Assembly (NCBI RefSeq): GCF_030867095.1
Contig: NC_081827.1
Span: forward strand, 211,229,310-211,293,309
Length of the DNA: 64,000 bases
Direction of reading: 5' to 3'
DNA from: Alligator mississippiensis
Taxonomy: Eukaryota > Chordata > Crocodylia > Alligatoridae
In this document: piece after piece, positions 45,710 through 58,755 of the stretch
Layout of the letters: every line of letters begins with the position of its first letter
How positions within the stretch are numbered: the first letter of the stretch is position 1
Made by a program: the position numbers and the translations under genes
The notes under the pieces: generated by a model
Databases searched by the model: none
Told to the model about the DNA's origin: nothing
The model's input: the letters and a program-made list of their open reading frames with translations, nothing else

Positions 45710-48235
45710 TCCTAGAGTCATCCAGTGCATCCAGTGGCCACATTAAAGAATCCCTATTAAAGTAAGGACTATACTGTACTGATTGGTAAGAGTAGTGGCC
45801 ATGGCATGGGGTTTATGTGCTCCAGAAGAGTTTATACTAACAGATGAAATTCTTGTGCCAATGAATATCAAAAATAACTTTGACAATAGGGCCAATATTG
45901 CACCTTTTTTCTTAATCTTTATTGGTGGGAGGAGAGTGGGGCAAAGGGATGATGATAGAAGGAAGATGTAATTTTGTGGTAAAAGAGAACAAGTCATACA
46001 ACTCTGAGACTCAACTCCTGTAGTTTTTTTCAGATTCTGTCACCAGTTTAATATCATTCAACAATGTTTTTAAAATTACAGAGAAAAATAAGTATCTCTT
46101 TTAAGCTATTTATATGAGTTATTAAAGAATAAACACGTAAGTATTTAAAAGGCATTTACCTACTAAAGCTGTAGGTACAAATGCATGAAGGCATACAAAG
46201 GCATGTTCTACTCAATTGATTTTATGCACATTGGCCTATTTTTATAATTGTATATTCTATATGTACATTAAGGGTATGCTTTGTGCATAATTGCTTTCTA
46301 AATTTATTTTTCATTTTGTAAAATGTGCTTGCCTTTTGCTCTTGGCACATACACCATAAAGAAATACAAACCTTACAAAAATTCTATATCAATAACACAA
46401 AGATAACAAGAAAATGTTCTGTTTCTTGATTTTATGTGAAAACTCTGAGAAAATTATAGCTATTTTGCCTGTAATATCTTTTTGCTGGCATCAACGTTTT
46501 TTAGCAGATTATTTTACTCAACTATAATCTGGCAGCAAGTACTCTGCTCAGTTACCGTTTCATTATATATTTTTAATTGTATATGTAGCCCTCATGCTAT
46601 TTCTTATATTAAATTTTGTGGTCCAATAGACTTTAATTTGCTGTTCTAATTTCAGAGCAGTTTTTCTCCAAGATGTAATACATATTTAACACTGTTTTCT
46701 TTGTTTTAAATCTATACTGAATTTATCATTACTTCACCCATTTCTGTTTTCTAATCTGCACTAGTGCAAGCTCCATTAAAGCCACAATCCATTGATTTCT
46801 CCTTTTGTTTTTTTCCAACCAGTTGCTTGGCCAAAAAGAACCCTGGTGTAAGAAAGCATAGGCCCATTGGCTAAATACAAGGTTTAATCAACTACCCAGA
46901 ACACACAACATTTAGCAGCTGATATTTTAAAACATCATATACCACTTACTATATTTTGACTCATTATTTGGTCTATTCATCTTTTTTTTCTGGTGAGCTG
47001 ACAGTAACTACTGTATTATGAAACCATGGCCTAAGTTTGGTACAGACTCTTCTCGAAATAAAGAAATTAATGAACTAATACTTTTGCCTTTTGCTGTTTC
47101 TTTAATGCACAGGACATGGAGTTATTTTCAGTTGGCAATGTTTTATGTGCTAATTTTGTGGATTTTTAGCTAAAAGAAGAAATGCTAATCCCTGACCTCT
47201 CCCATGTGACAGGGTATATATAGCCTTTTGTAACTTCGTCCTTTATGGATTTGGGCCAGGAAATAAGTCAGTCTCTTGCCAGGATCCATACATGTCATAC
47301 TTGGGTTTTCCAAGAAAATTGTCCCAATGTGTGTCAGCGATAATGCATTCCTCATGCATTTTCATGCAGTTTTCTGGGTTTATTTTAAATTGCAAGTGAA
47401 ATCTGAATGCTGAATCTGTAAACAAATATCTTTCTGAAGTATCCTTTGACAGTCTGAATGTAAATGAGAGTATGGTTTTGCAGATACACATGCTCTTCCC
47501 TTGCACTTTTATTCACAGAAAGTATTTATAATTAACACCCCTATATCATTTGATCAAGTGCTAAGATCAATAGACTTTAATTTAACCACATTTTCACTCA
47601 AAGTCACAGCTTAATTTCTAGAACCAACAAAGGCCATGTTCTCCATAATTGCTGTTTGTGATTACTGTATCAAATATTTTATGTAGTAAATCAAAGCAAG
47701 AACTACTCCTTCTAACAACTGAATTGCAATAGGGTAAATATATATGGAACATGAATCAACTGCTCACATTGTCAAGATTATTACAGTATTCTGCAATAGT
47801 TAAAAACGGGAAGTAAGAATTTACACAAAGACAAATGCATAGTCCTGTCTCATTCTGTGGAAATTCGTTATAAACTTATTTGTGAACTCTTATGGGCCAA
47901 ACAGAGATTAAGAAGGCCCTGACCTTTTGGAGATACCTTTCATGTGGATGGCAGAGAAAGCTATGACTCTTATGTTGATACAGAAGCAGCTGCTGTTTCC
48001 CTTTCCACATAGGTGGTCAGTGAGAAGCAGAGTGGCAGGACAGCAGAGCTGAGCTGGCATTGAGAGGGAAGTAAGATATGAGGGATACGCAACTAACTTC
48101 CTCTCTGAAGCAAGGGGAACCAGTATGAAATTACAACTTTCTGGGGCTTTTCTGTGAGGGGAGATTAGTTAGCAAACCAGGGTGCAAATCTACACTGAGC
48201 TAGGTATACTCTATCCCAGCTTACTTTTTTTTTTC

Positions 48236-48480
48236 CTTATGATTAATATATTTCATTGTTCCAGGTCAAATCAGCCAAATCAGTTCCAAATCATATTGAC
48301 CAGGCAGAACTCAATCATTCCAAATACCATATTGATTGAGCGGGCAGAATTCAATAATTTTCAACACCATGTATGGTGCTACAACCAGCGAGCATCCTCT
48401 GTCCCAACCTCTCACCCTGGGATTTCAGATTCTCCCAAATCCATTGGCCATCCTATGTGCAGGCCACCTGGTTGATCATG
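48236..48480. mobile_element. Fragment related to the interior of the 56.4-57.9 kb transposon
   Basis: The stretch from aatcagttccaaat to cctgggatttcagattctccc follows the same order of blocks as 56665-56820 (aatcagttctgaat ... gtctggggcttcaggtactcccc). It includes a local tandem duplication of about 40 bp (catattga...gcagaa.tcaat). It is probably a truncated member or a shared internal module. Confidence 0.45.
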
Positions 48481-50427
48481 GTACCTCCCCTACCAGCTGC
48501 TGCATAGATTCTATTTAAAAGTGGAGGGAGCTATGTCAAGTAAAGATACTGTAAAGGCACACCAACAGTGTCCACAGAGGTTGCTAGTGCTGAGTAGCTT
48601 GTATGCTAGAAATCAACAGCCTAGTTTACCATGCACTCTGTTCCTTGCTCCATGTCACAAACCAGCATGTACTGCTAAGAGCTCCTTGTAACTCTACAAT
48701 TGATTCCAAAGGAATAAGTGATTGATCCTGCTTCCTTTGACATCCATGAGTTAGAATGACAGTGCTTTGCACATGGTCCGTAAGTCAGTGAGCCAAGGCT
48801 TACCTTGGATGTGTTAATGAAACTGGCAACAAATTTAGTCCACAACCAGTGCCTGTGAGAGTAACTCATCATAACAGGCCCTATATACTGTTTAGATGTC
48901 ATATCAATGTTTTGTGTTTCCAAAACAGAGAAAATTGAAGTTTTATTGGTTGATTTCTGTGAAGCAAACCAAGTTCTAACAGACTCTTGTCTCCTTTTCA
49001 CGAGTTTAATTTAACTTCATGGTAAGTGTAAGGCACCTACTCTGGGTGTTTATGCTCCAGGTGAGAACTGGCTGCTATAGAAATTTCTGATTTAGTAATT
49101 TTAATGATAACTTTTTAATCTGGTCATTATTTTTTTGATTGCTAATACATTGACCTTTGGTGACAGCTGCTGCTTGTGCCTGCTAAACTTTAATGCAGAA
49201 TACAGTAAAGAACATTATGATTATTTGAAAAGGCAGGGTGTAATGCATTTCAGATTAACAGTGAAAGAAAAGCTATTCAAGGCAGAGGTTCACTTTGCCA
49301 GATCACACTCTATGCTGCTTTTCTTATTATCAGTACAAAAAATGAAATGAGAATAGCACATCTTTTAATTTTCTTCCACTATTACCTCTTGATTTGCATT
49401 CAGGTCTCCCAGAAGAAATATCACTGAATTCAGAAGTAGTCTATTTAAGCTGCATGGTGTTTAAAAATTGCTAGAAGAGGTTAGGGTACTGTATATTATG
49501 CAGTTGACCTTGCTAAGAAGCTATGTTAACAATTTAGACTTATAATTTTCTGCAGTTTCATTTTGTTAAAATATTTTTTTCATTTTTTTTTATAGCAAAA
49601 CTCATTATCTCTCTGGGTACCTCTGCAGGTTAAACCTTTTGATTTCTTTCTAACTTGTTTTGTAAGATTTCTAAATTGTATTTAAAATTCTTGTACTTCA
49701 AGAGGTTGTTTGGTTACTGTCTCTTTGAGAAGGGAGAATTATTTTTTTTTTGTCTCTTTCTTGGTCTTTAGAGGCTGGCAGTGTTTTCTGATTGCACCTC
49801 TTTAGAAGAAAACTGCTGCAATAAGCTAGTATTCATTAAAATCCATTGGAAGTATTTTGTCTGAAATGATCACACCGTTATGAGTCAGAATTGAGCAAAA
49901 TATCTAGGGAAGTTCTTTTGGATACTGCCTTATCACACAAAGTGACAGGATGTGAATGTTGGATATGCCATAATGAACCAAACTATTGTTTCATTATCCT
50001 ATCCCACAATGGCTGACAGAAAAAAGCCATAACAAATCTTAAATAAACAACAGTAAAATATTTTGGGGACAAGGGCAGCTCTAAAATAGTATTCTTTAGT
50101 ATATTGGGTCCTTTTAAAGGTGACCAGTGACCAAAGAATCTGTTTCAACCTCATAGTTACAGGTGCAGAGGGGCAAGAACTGCCTATTTCAGCCTATACA
50201 GGCTATCCCAAAGGTTCTTTTAATTCTTTCCACAATTCCTTGAAATATACTCCACACAGCAAAACCATAAAAGCACATCCTTTCAGTGTGGTTTTCAGCT
50301 GCAAGTTCCACAAATGCAGCCAGAGAACCGAACACCAGATTGAAGTTTTATTTATCTAATCTCTAGGTATTTGTATTGTGATCAGCACCATTATAATATC
50401 TAAGCTACCTGAGTGAACGAGACCCGC

Positions 50428-50500
50428 TGATAATAATTTTTGTTATTTATATAGCACCTTCCACTGGATGACTTTGAAATGCTCTATACCTCTTTGATTG
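50428..50500. mobile_element. Possible L2-like LINE tail
   Basis: The motif taataatttttgttatttatatagcacctt, followed by ccactggatgactttgaaatgctctata, resembles the conserved 3' end of L2-type LINEs. Short and diverged. Confidence 0.35.
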
Positions 50501-51129
50501 AAGTGTGCAGTCTGCCTTCATGTATTGACATAGAGATGCCATGTGATCTTTATTCAAGTTCCCTTGAGAGAGAGACATGCTGAAATGCACTAGAAAAATT
50601 ATACACAAAGCCTTAGAAAAGCAGAAGATTTCAACCAGTAATATAATGAGGAAAACCATACTGAACAAATGAGGAAATGACCTTTGTGTGGACCAAAGTC
50701 AAGTTGGCAGTTTTACAATCCACTTTATATAAACAATAAATGGGAATACAGACGTTTAAAAGTCTTTAACAAAAGAATAAAGAAAATGCTTAACTGACAA
50801 ATCTTATAACTTGATTTTAATGAAAATTCTGATTGTTGAATTATTTTGGCATGCATTTTAGTTCAGCGTATTGAATGGTTTGCTTCTACAAAATTCTATA
50901 TCCCAAAAACTGTGTTAATTAGACTCATGTACATAAAATAGGAAATAGATTTCTCTTGATAAAGACAGACCATTTCTTAAAAATAATTTCTGCTGCTTAC
51001 TACCAGCTGAATTTTCTTTTGAACATCAAGGAAAATGGCAATATTAAAGCAGCTTTTAAATATAGATCAAATGATAATTGTAAAAAATGGTAGACTATTT
51101 CTTAGATGTTACTTAACTCACTATATTCA

Positions 51130-52820
51130 GGGCCTACACACATAGGCTGAGGACTGAAGTTAAACATAGACTGGTTTGAGTGAACAGAAATTGGTTTAAA
51201 CCTGTAACAGAACACAAGTTCAGTGCATATAAACCAATTTCAAAATGGCTGAAACTGGTTTAAGATAAACCTGGTTGAATGTAGTATCAGACTTAGCTGA
51301 TTTAGGTCAAACTGGTTTAAGGAACTTCTGTCCTAGACCAGTTCCTGGTTCAAGTTAAATCACAGTCCCCCAGCATCCCAGAATGCTTTGCAGCTCTGGG
51401 CTGTGCTGTGCTGCCTGTTCCAGAGAACAGAGTTGGCCCCACCCCTCTGCTCCCTAGCTGGAGCAGTGAGGGCTAGCAGACAAGGGGCTGGGGTGGGAAA
51501 CCCAGCTGGGGACTGCAGCTGGGTCTGACGGTGTGGGGAGGCAGCCCCTGCCAGACTTTTCACCACTCTCTCCCACCAGCACAGGACCTCAGCTGGAGTC
51601 AGCTTGGTAGGAGTGCAGCAGCCCCTGCCAGGCTATTCCCCACTTGCTGCTGGAGTGGAGGGGGTGGGAGCATGAGGTAGGGCACAGGGTGGGGTGTGGG
51701 AGGAAGCAGCATACCCTGGCTGGGGCCTGGGACCAGGGAGAGGGTTTAAACCCTCAGTTTGCTGGCACCAACCCAGAGCGTGGCCACATTCCTGGCTTTC
51801 CACTCGACTGGGGAGTCAGGTGCCTGGGAGGGCAGTCCCTTTCAGGTTTCCCCCCGCTTGCACCCATAATCTTGGACCCCAGCCCAGTTGGGGGCAGGGG
51901 GAAGTCCCACCCAGGTGGTTCTGTCCCCCCCCACCCATGCCCCGCTCCCCGTTTGAGCAGAGAGCCAGGGATGTGGCCACGCCCCTGCCTGGGGCCAGTG
52001 CACTAAGCAGGAGAAGGAGGGTTTAAACCCCCTTCCTGGCCCGCAAAGGATCCCAGTTTGGGTCTGCTGGGGGGGCATGTCTTCTGGGAAGGAAGCTCTC
52101 TGAGACCATCTGCTGATTCCCCAAGAAGGACTTTCTGAATACCTAGCTATAATGGGACACTCTGCTCTCAGGATTATCTAAGACTTATGCAAGACTTTCT
52201 CTTGTCTATTGCATTCCATTTTAAGTTAGACTAAGTTGTGTGTGCTCTCACTGTGTTTTACTGAGTGAAGATTTTTGGTTGTTCTTTGTTGTGTGCCTGA
52301 GGTTGCAAACTGCTGTGTTCAATACATGCTTGCTTCACAGAAAGGACTATTCTTATTCAAGCTTTTATGAATTCAATGCCACTACCTTTTTCCCCACTCA
52401 CCCCCTCCTCAACCTGGTAGGGGCTGCCCTTCTGCTCCCTTGAGTGGGGAGCAGGAGTGGGACACAAGTCTTGCTAGCACTGGTCCCCTGCCCAGGCAGA
52501 CATGGGCTGGGGTCTCATGTGGGCCATGGTGGAGGGTTTAAAACTCCCCCTCCCCCTGACCTCTCCTCCACTTGAGCAGGGATGGGGAAAAAGCCTTGGA
52601 GCTTCAGTCCCTTCCCTTTGGCACTGGCCAGCAGGCTAGGAGGCATGCTCTAGTGCACTCTGGCTTCTGCTCTGGGCCACTGCAGACATGTGGCTGCATT
52701 TTCTGAATCAAAAGTGAATGTCTGTTCACTTGCTTCTCAGTTTAATCTCTGCAGCTTAGACTAACCTGAAAAGACTTCAATTCAGCCTCAAGTTTTTTGA
52801 CTGTCTGTACTTAGCCTTTG
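51130..52820. mobile_element. Long DNA-transposon-like repeat (about 1.7 kb)
   Basis: The outer blocks (aactggtttaagataaac and taacagaacacaagttc at the left; gactgtctgtacttagcc at the right) are the reverse complement of those bounding 15733-16226. The interior is much longer and GC-rich (51360-52090, 52440-52680), with frames that match nothing I recognise. No target duplication was identified, so the ends are approximate. Confidence 0.5.
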
Positions 52821-53399
52821 TACTTAGTGATAAACATACCAACACTTTTATGCTAGTCCTCATCAGTTTTTGTAGAATTTAAGCTTTGACTAAAGGAATC
52901 AAGTTGCCTTTATGGAGGGAAAGATAGCTTTCAAACTGTATATCTTGCTACCTTATTGGAACACAGAGGGATAGTAGGGCAGTTCTGCACCTGGGGCAGT
53001 TGTGATGCATCGGGCAGTTCTAGCTGCTGTGGTGATGATAGCAGCAGCTATTTTTGTCACCACCTCCCCCTTCCACAAAAGCAGAGCCTCAGACTGCTAT
53101 CCTGACTGCCCTCCCCGCATATACTACTGCTGGAAAAGCATAGTAAAAACAGTTTTGAAAGTGGTTGAATGTCTCTATTCACTTCTGTGGATATTTACTT
53201 TGAAGCTCAATAAAGATGATACAGGAGTCAAAGGTTTAAAGCCTACCTGATCAATTTATCACAGACATCCACTACTCTGAACAATAAGATGGAATGAAGA
53301 AGAATATCACCATGTAAAAAGTCTGCAACATTTTTTCACCTTTTTTTTTGGTTGTCCACAAATACTGGCACAGGAATTGTGTAGCTGCCTTCAGGGATT

Positions 53400-53620
53400 A
53401 TTCACATTCTTAAATAATGACCCCAATGGGAGAAAGTGCACACTAAAATACAGACCTCACTCTTGTCACCCCTGAGTTCTTTTGCTGAGTAACTCCATAT
53501 GTGGTAGATTTAAAAATAAATGGACTCATCGGAGAAGATCCTGCCTTGAGTGGGGGGCTGCATTATATGACCTTGCTGAGTCCCTTCGAACCCCTACTTT
53601 GCTATGAACCGAAGTTATCA
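53400..53620 (+). mobile_element. CR1-like 3' tail
   Basis: Contains tatatgaccttgctgagtcccttcgaacccctactttgctatgaa, which follows the typical CR1 3' end ('gatgacctcctgaggtcccttccaaccc...ctatgattc'). Non-coding. Confidence 0.55.
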
Positions 53621-53642
53621 CCCTCTTGATTGCCTCCTTGAG

Positions 53643-53775
53643 CTTGTCTTCACTGGGGACCCTCTCCTTCTCCTTGCCTGCCACATTGTCAACTGAGGGA
53701 AGATTATAGTATTTACATAAGTTATCAAATCAATTTAGAATTAGCTGAGTTAATATGCCCCCCAGTGAAGACAAG
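53643..53775. mobile_element. 133-bp MITE with perfect 16-bp TIRs
   Basis: CTTGTCTTCACTGGGG at 53643-53658 is exactly inverted at 53760-53775. The interior (aagttatcaaatcaatttagaatt) is AT-rich. No target duplication was identified, so the superfamily is undecided. Confidence 0.7.
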
Positions 53776-54099
53776 GCCATTTATATTGCAAGTATTTAAT
53801 CTAAAATAAGATAATAGTTGTTCTCTAATCTAGTACTTTATTTCTGGAATACTTTACATTTGAACAATTAACCTTAAAGATCTTATTTGGAATCCAAACC
53901 ATAGCAGCTAGTAAGCTGTTCAATCTCTCAACCAGTGATGGGCTTAATGGGTTTCAAAAAGGACTGAATTTACCAATTTTGCATAGAAGTGGAAGCCCAT
54001 CACTACAGTTCAACAATTCAATTTTACTATATCAGCCATGTGAGAACATCTGTATTTAGGCAGGAATGGAGACTGAAGTACACGTAATAGATGCTAAGG

Positions 54100-55261
54100 A
54101 CAGTTAAATTACTTTTTCCAGATTACATTTAATTAAGATACAACTTGTTATTTACATGATACATACATCACACAATGCAGACTAAGTATAAAGACAAAAA
54201 AACTGTACTTCAATTACATGCTAAATTAAATAAAACATAATTATTTTGGCACGATAACTATTACATAAATATTCTAGAAGATGATGAATTAACATTTATA
54301 TACAGTCTACTTGAAAGTGAAAAATAATTGCTGAAAATTACGATATTTGCAAATGTTTAAGTCCAGAAAATATGTTTTAATCAGCCACAATAAACTGTAA
54401 CTGATGTTTAAGGTTTAAATGTCCAGGAAAATATTATCTTGAATTATGTTTGTACATATTGTGCTCTTTTTGAACCAGTTCTTTGCTACTTTTATGCTAT
54501 TGGTTTGAAGAACCATATTAACTCATAATGGAACTTGTAAAAATCCTGATAATGAAAAAAATTCTGGTAATGAAAAAAATTAACATGAACAAATATTAAT
54601 CTATTTATCTTTTGGAATATTACATATTAGTCTTGATAAGTTTCTTAAATGGCCACAGTGCTTTTCAGTCATAGGCAAATGTGGTTAAAACTTGAAATTC
54701 TTATTAATAGCTTTTGGGTTTTAAACAAAAACATTTTTTCAACAGTTCTCTGAATATCAAACCATGAAAATATACCATTCAACCTCTCCTAGCCCAAATT
54801 CTTCCATCAGTTGCTTACATGCATTTTCTACTGAAAATAATGGTAACATGCAAAATTGATGGCAGAGTTTGGCCCCAAACTAGGTAATAAATCCAAAAAT
54901 ATTGCATTTTTAGTTAGAGAAAAGAAATTCCCTAATTTCCTTAATTCATAGTTTTTTCTTTTGTGAACATTTCCCAAACTATACAATTTTACATCTCACT
55001 TTTATTCTCACCATGTGAAAGAATTTTAGTGCACTCTAAATAAATTAACCGTACACAATGTGGGCACCTTTATAGCTACATTGTATAAATTTTTCATCAG
55101 CCATATTTCTGTCATGGCTGGTACATTGTGCGTTGCCTAAGATTGTATAATATGTTTTTACTTATTTTTATAGTGGCAGTGTAGTAGCAGAACAAGTGAG
55201 GTTCTTACATGACCTTAGCTGGAAAAAAAGCCCCATAATTTCTTGTCATCTCCTTAAATGC
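54100..55261 (-). other. RAPGEF4: Probable RAPGEF4 3' UTR
   Basis: Sequence directly downstream of the RAPGEF4 stop codon, free of recognisable mobile elements for over 1 kb, unlike its surroundings. An AATAAA on the minus strand at 55006-55001 could serve a short UTR. The lower limit of about 54.1 kb is a guess based on where repeats and CR1 sequence begin. Confidence 0.45.
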
Positions 55262-55389
55262 TTATGCTCGACGTGGTTCTAGTCGGTGAGACATCTGTGA
55301 TAAAGTTCTCTGGTTGTCAATCACATTTAATTGCCGTACATAACTCCGTACGTCCTGATGGTTCTTATTAGTTAGAGCTGCGTCAGGAT
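55262..55389 (-). CDS. RAPGEF4: RAPGEF4 (EPAC2) last coding exon
   Basis: Encodes, after the split Asn codon, [20 protein letters not shown] then [20 protein letters not shown], Ala and stop (TAA at 55264-55262). This is the C-terminus of EPAC2, a cAMP-activated guanine-nucleotide exchange factor for Rap1/Rap2; the segment closes the CDC25-homology catalytic domain. The acceptor is cttccatcag at 55391-55390 (minus strand). The exon starts with AT, completing Asn with the A left by the previous exon (58701). The final residue is Ala, where I recall Pro in human EPAC2. The frame is intact. Confidence 0.95.
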
Positions 55390-56415
55390 CTGATGGAAGA
55401 GAAATGGTGTAGAGCTGATAAACTTGGTCAAACAAATGACTGAGCAGAATATATCTCTCTCCCCACAAATCCATCATAAGAAAACTCGATACCAGTGCAG
55501 AAATCTGTTACACTACTTTTATCCATTTGATTTAACCTCCCTTGAATATTTCATGTTCTTCCTTGTCACTTTCCCCCAAAATTAACTTTGCTTTCAAATG
55601 TCCTTGTCTACAATTGATGGCTCTTGTGTGAAGTTTTATATATTATGTTAACAGTCAATAGTTATAAATTATATAGCTATAATACTTTAATATCTGCTTT
55701 TGAGCCAACAAAGCTCTCACTGACTCATAACCATAAAATTGATTTAGACTTCCTTTAGTGAAACAAAAGACTCCAGTCTCTAATTCATTAGTTAATATTT
55801 GTAATGAATGAAGCTTAAGAATTTAATGTTAAATAGTCACTGGAGTTAGGACTGGAGTAGGGGTCTCCCCTATGCCAGTTAAGTACTATAGACACTATCA
55901 CTTCCAGCCATCTTTTGTGTAGACCCTGATCCACTGGGTATGCTCTGTGAATGACTACTGGATCAGGCCCTACAGAAAAGGTAGGAAGAGAAATAACTAT
56001 TTTGTGAATTCTAATGAGGCTTGGGCATGAACTATGGATTCAGCTGTTCAGCCGAGACATTTGTGGGCATGCTCAGAAGCAAAAATTTTGGCCCCTATGA
56101 AATTTAAATATCAGAAATGCCCACAAATTTTAGGTCCCTTCATACTGAAGATCTATATTTTGGATTTTGATGTCTAATGCCAACTTAAGCCAACTGCAGG
56201 ACTAGCCACAAGGTGCTTTGGAAAATACCACTACCATAGGCACTTAAAAATCCAGCCCATTTGTAATTTAGAGGGAGTTTTGATTACACTACGACTGAAT
56301 AACACTATGGTAAAACTGTTAACTGTAATTAAAGATCATTTAAAATCATGTTAGCTATTTTGATTTGAAAATGCAAGGCATCTACATATACTAAATGACT
56401 ACAAAAAGGTGTGTA

Positions 56416-57891
56416 CCATATTTACTCAAATACAAGATGAGGCTTTTTCCCCCGGTCAGCGTGGGGAAAAAGCCCCTCATCTTATATTTGCAAACCAAGA
56501 AACCTCATTAAATACATTGTCTATCATTTAAATGCTGCCAAAAGCAGCATATGCTCAGCAATGGAAACCACTAATGAAGCTGATTAAATGCAACCAACAC
56601 TGAGCATAATTACAAAACACATCACCCACATGGACCAAATATTTTTATTTTAATTTAATTTCAAGGGCCAAATCAGTTCTGAATTCTATTGGGCAACACC
56701 CAATAATCAAGTCCCAATTTTGACAGAGAAGAGCTCGATTGTCAAAGTTGTGTGTGGGTCTACCATCAGCCAAGTATCCTCCTTCCCAGACATATCAGTC
56801 TGGGGCTTCAGGTACTCCCCAGATCTGGACTAAACATGACAATGGGAACCATCACAAAGGTAGGTTACTGCAGCCCATCTGAATATGGTACTGCCCTTTG
56901 CACTCAGTCCCCCTCAGTGCCAAAGCTTTCTCAAATCATGATGAGCCATTATACCTCTTACTATTCTACTTCCTTTTCACTCTCACAGCTGAGCTGCACC
57001 TTCTTTCCTATTTACAATGATTGTTGTTTCTTCACCAGCCTTAAATGCCTGTCAAATATTACCAAACATGGCCCAAACAATTCGCCAGAATCCCGCTGTC
57101 TCCCTCTCTCTCAGTGTGGTGCATGTGATTATTAGCATGGCTTCACCCTCCATGAGGTGGAGCTCGACCGGTTGCCCTGTGCTTCATCTGCATATACATT
57201 TTTGGAGGATCCCAAGACTCATGACAGGAACATCTAATTCCAGTTATGAGTGGGGAACTATTTAGCACATGGATCCTTTGTGGGAGGATATCTGGAGTAC
57301 ACACACATATTAAGTAGTCCTGAACTGTGGAGTCCCTGCGGCTTTAAATGCTGTTGACTCTGCAGGGGCCCAGCCCAATAAACTATAGCCTTTTGGCTTT
57401 GAACTAATATCACAAATAGTTTATACTATATAAGTAAGTACAAAAGTGCTGCTTAAAAGTGTGTTTATGGAGTACCTGTGCTAAAACTTGCTGCAGTTTC
57501 AAAAACGGTTAAATGCATCAATTCTGGATGAACTAAGTCTATGGGTACTATGTATAAATTACTACAGGCATGTTCTTTTTCCACGATCAGTGTTTTCGAA
57601 GTTGTTTCTCAGTCCCATGTGCTCAGGGAAAGCAAGGTCTGCCAATAGAGTGGGAGAAAGGGACTGCAAGGGGAGGAAGTTGGTGGGGCAAAAAGAAAGG
57701 GGCTACATGACCTCCCAGATTTAATTTTCCTGGTGTAGCAGTGGAAAAGGGAAAAAACTTAAGGCAAACCTCTAATAATTAGATTCTGTACCTGGAAAAA
57801 TATAACAAATTTATAAATTTTCCATATATAAAATCTAATTATCAGGGGGTTCATCTTATAATCAGGGTTATCTTCTATTCAGTAAATATGG
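56416..57891. mobile_element. TIR DNA transposon with TA target duplication, 1476 bp
   Basis: Termini CCATATTTACTCAAATACAAG and the complementary right end finishing TTCAGTAAATATGG are inverted repeats. TA lies immediately outside both ends (56414-56415 and 57892-57893), suggesting a Tc1/mariner-type element. It has a subterminal hairpin at 57777-57841 like the copy at 1720-2724. A 127-codon open frame at 56752-57135 shows no transposase features I recognise. Part of the interior resembles 48236-48480. Confidence 0.8.
57777..57841. repeat. Subterminal hairpin of the TIR transposon, copy 2
   Basis: Inverted taattagattt/c arms flanking an AT-rich centre, homologous to 2599-2663. The arms are more diverged than in copy 1. 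Confidence 0.65.
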
Positions 57892-58700
57892 TATATTCGC
57901 ATCGCACATATTCCCACAGGGTTTATGAAATTATTACTGTATTATCATTTATAGATTCCCAATTTCTGAACGCAGCATCTGCTGTTTCCCAGCAAAATAA
58001 TTTCAAGACATATATGGTAAGTACTTAAACTTTTCAGTCTCCTCTCAGAGAATATTTCTGAAAAAGCTAATCGTTATATATACTCAGAGGTTTATGGATG
58101 TAGCGCATATGTAAATTGTGCTAGCTGGATTTATATATACCAGTAATAAGCGTGTGTCAAAATTTAGGTTAACAAACTCCACTAATTTCTGAGTCACTTT
58201 AACATAAAGATCTATAGGTGCTTAATCAACCAAAATTAAAATAGGAATCTCATAACAAAAACATGGATGCTGTCTGGAAAATAGAAAAAGCGCTATCAAC
58301 ATGAGATTCTGGAGATAGGATCTGAATCAGCTGAAAATACTGAAAATAAGATGAACCCCTCACTTATTCTAAGTGTTCTTTTTTATATTATTTCTACTGA
58401 GCTCTGAGAGGAGGAATATGGAAGGGTTTTGTGAGGCCTGTGTGGTGAGCTATGTAGGAAAGTTAATACTATAAGGGAATGTGGAGAGATTCAAATGCTT
58501 CTAAACTGGCCCAATTTAGCCAGTCTCTGCAATCATTCATCTCTCATGTTATATGACCTCAAAGAAGGTACAATGAAAATACTAAAAAATAGCCTTAAAA
58601 TGCATAACCCAGAATGTCTGTGTCATCCACAAAAAGCTGAATTTTAATATTCTAATTAAACACGAGGGTGCCAACATTGCACATATTGTAACATGCTTAC

Positions 58701-58755
58701 TGAAAGATTGGCTTCGGCAGAATTTCACTGTCCTGATAGTATTGGCAATCATGCG
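58701..58755 (-). CDS. RAPGEF4: RAPGEF4 (EPAC2) penultimate coding exon
   Basis: A 55-bp exon encoding RMIANTIRTVKFCRSQSF plus the first base of the next Asn codon. This is the conserved stretch near the C-terminal end of the CDC25-homology Rap exchange domain. The acceptor is ctttttcag before CGCATG and the donor is TTTCA|gtaagc. Joined to 55389, it reads SFNPDAA in frame, matching the EPAC2 family. The preceding exon was not found between 58756 and 64000. Confidence 0.92.

Larger units (their letters stand above)
38401..54100. other. Intergenic region between MAP3K20 and RAPGEF4
   Basis: About 16 kb without a recognisable gene. It carries the repeats listed separately. Stretches such as 41.4-43.2 kb, 46.0-48.1 kb and 48.6-50.4 kb show only AT-rich DNA and minor tandem duplications, for example near 41950-42000. 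Confidence 0.6.
55390..58700 (-). other. RAPGEF4: RAPGEF4 last intron
   Basis: A 3.3-kb intron from donor TTTCA|gtaagc (58700) to acceptor cttccatcag (55390). It contains the 1.48-kb TIR transposon at 56416-57891 and otherwise nothing recognisable. Confidence 0.9.

Noticed and set aside
53002..53250. 82-codon frame with a hydrophobic start resembling a signal peptide
   Set aside because: No recognisable family, no splice context, and flanked by CR1 and transposon-like sequence. Not enough to call a gene.
56752..57135. 127-codon frame inside the 56.4-kb transposon, possible transposase remnant
   Set aside because: No DDE or DNA-binding motif is visible, and the translation is unlike any transposase I recognise.
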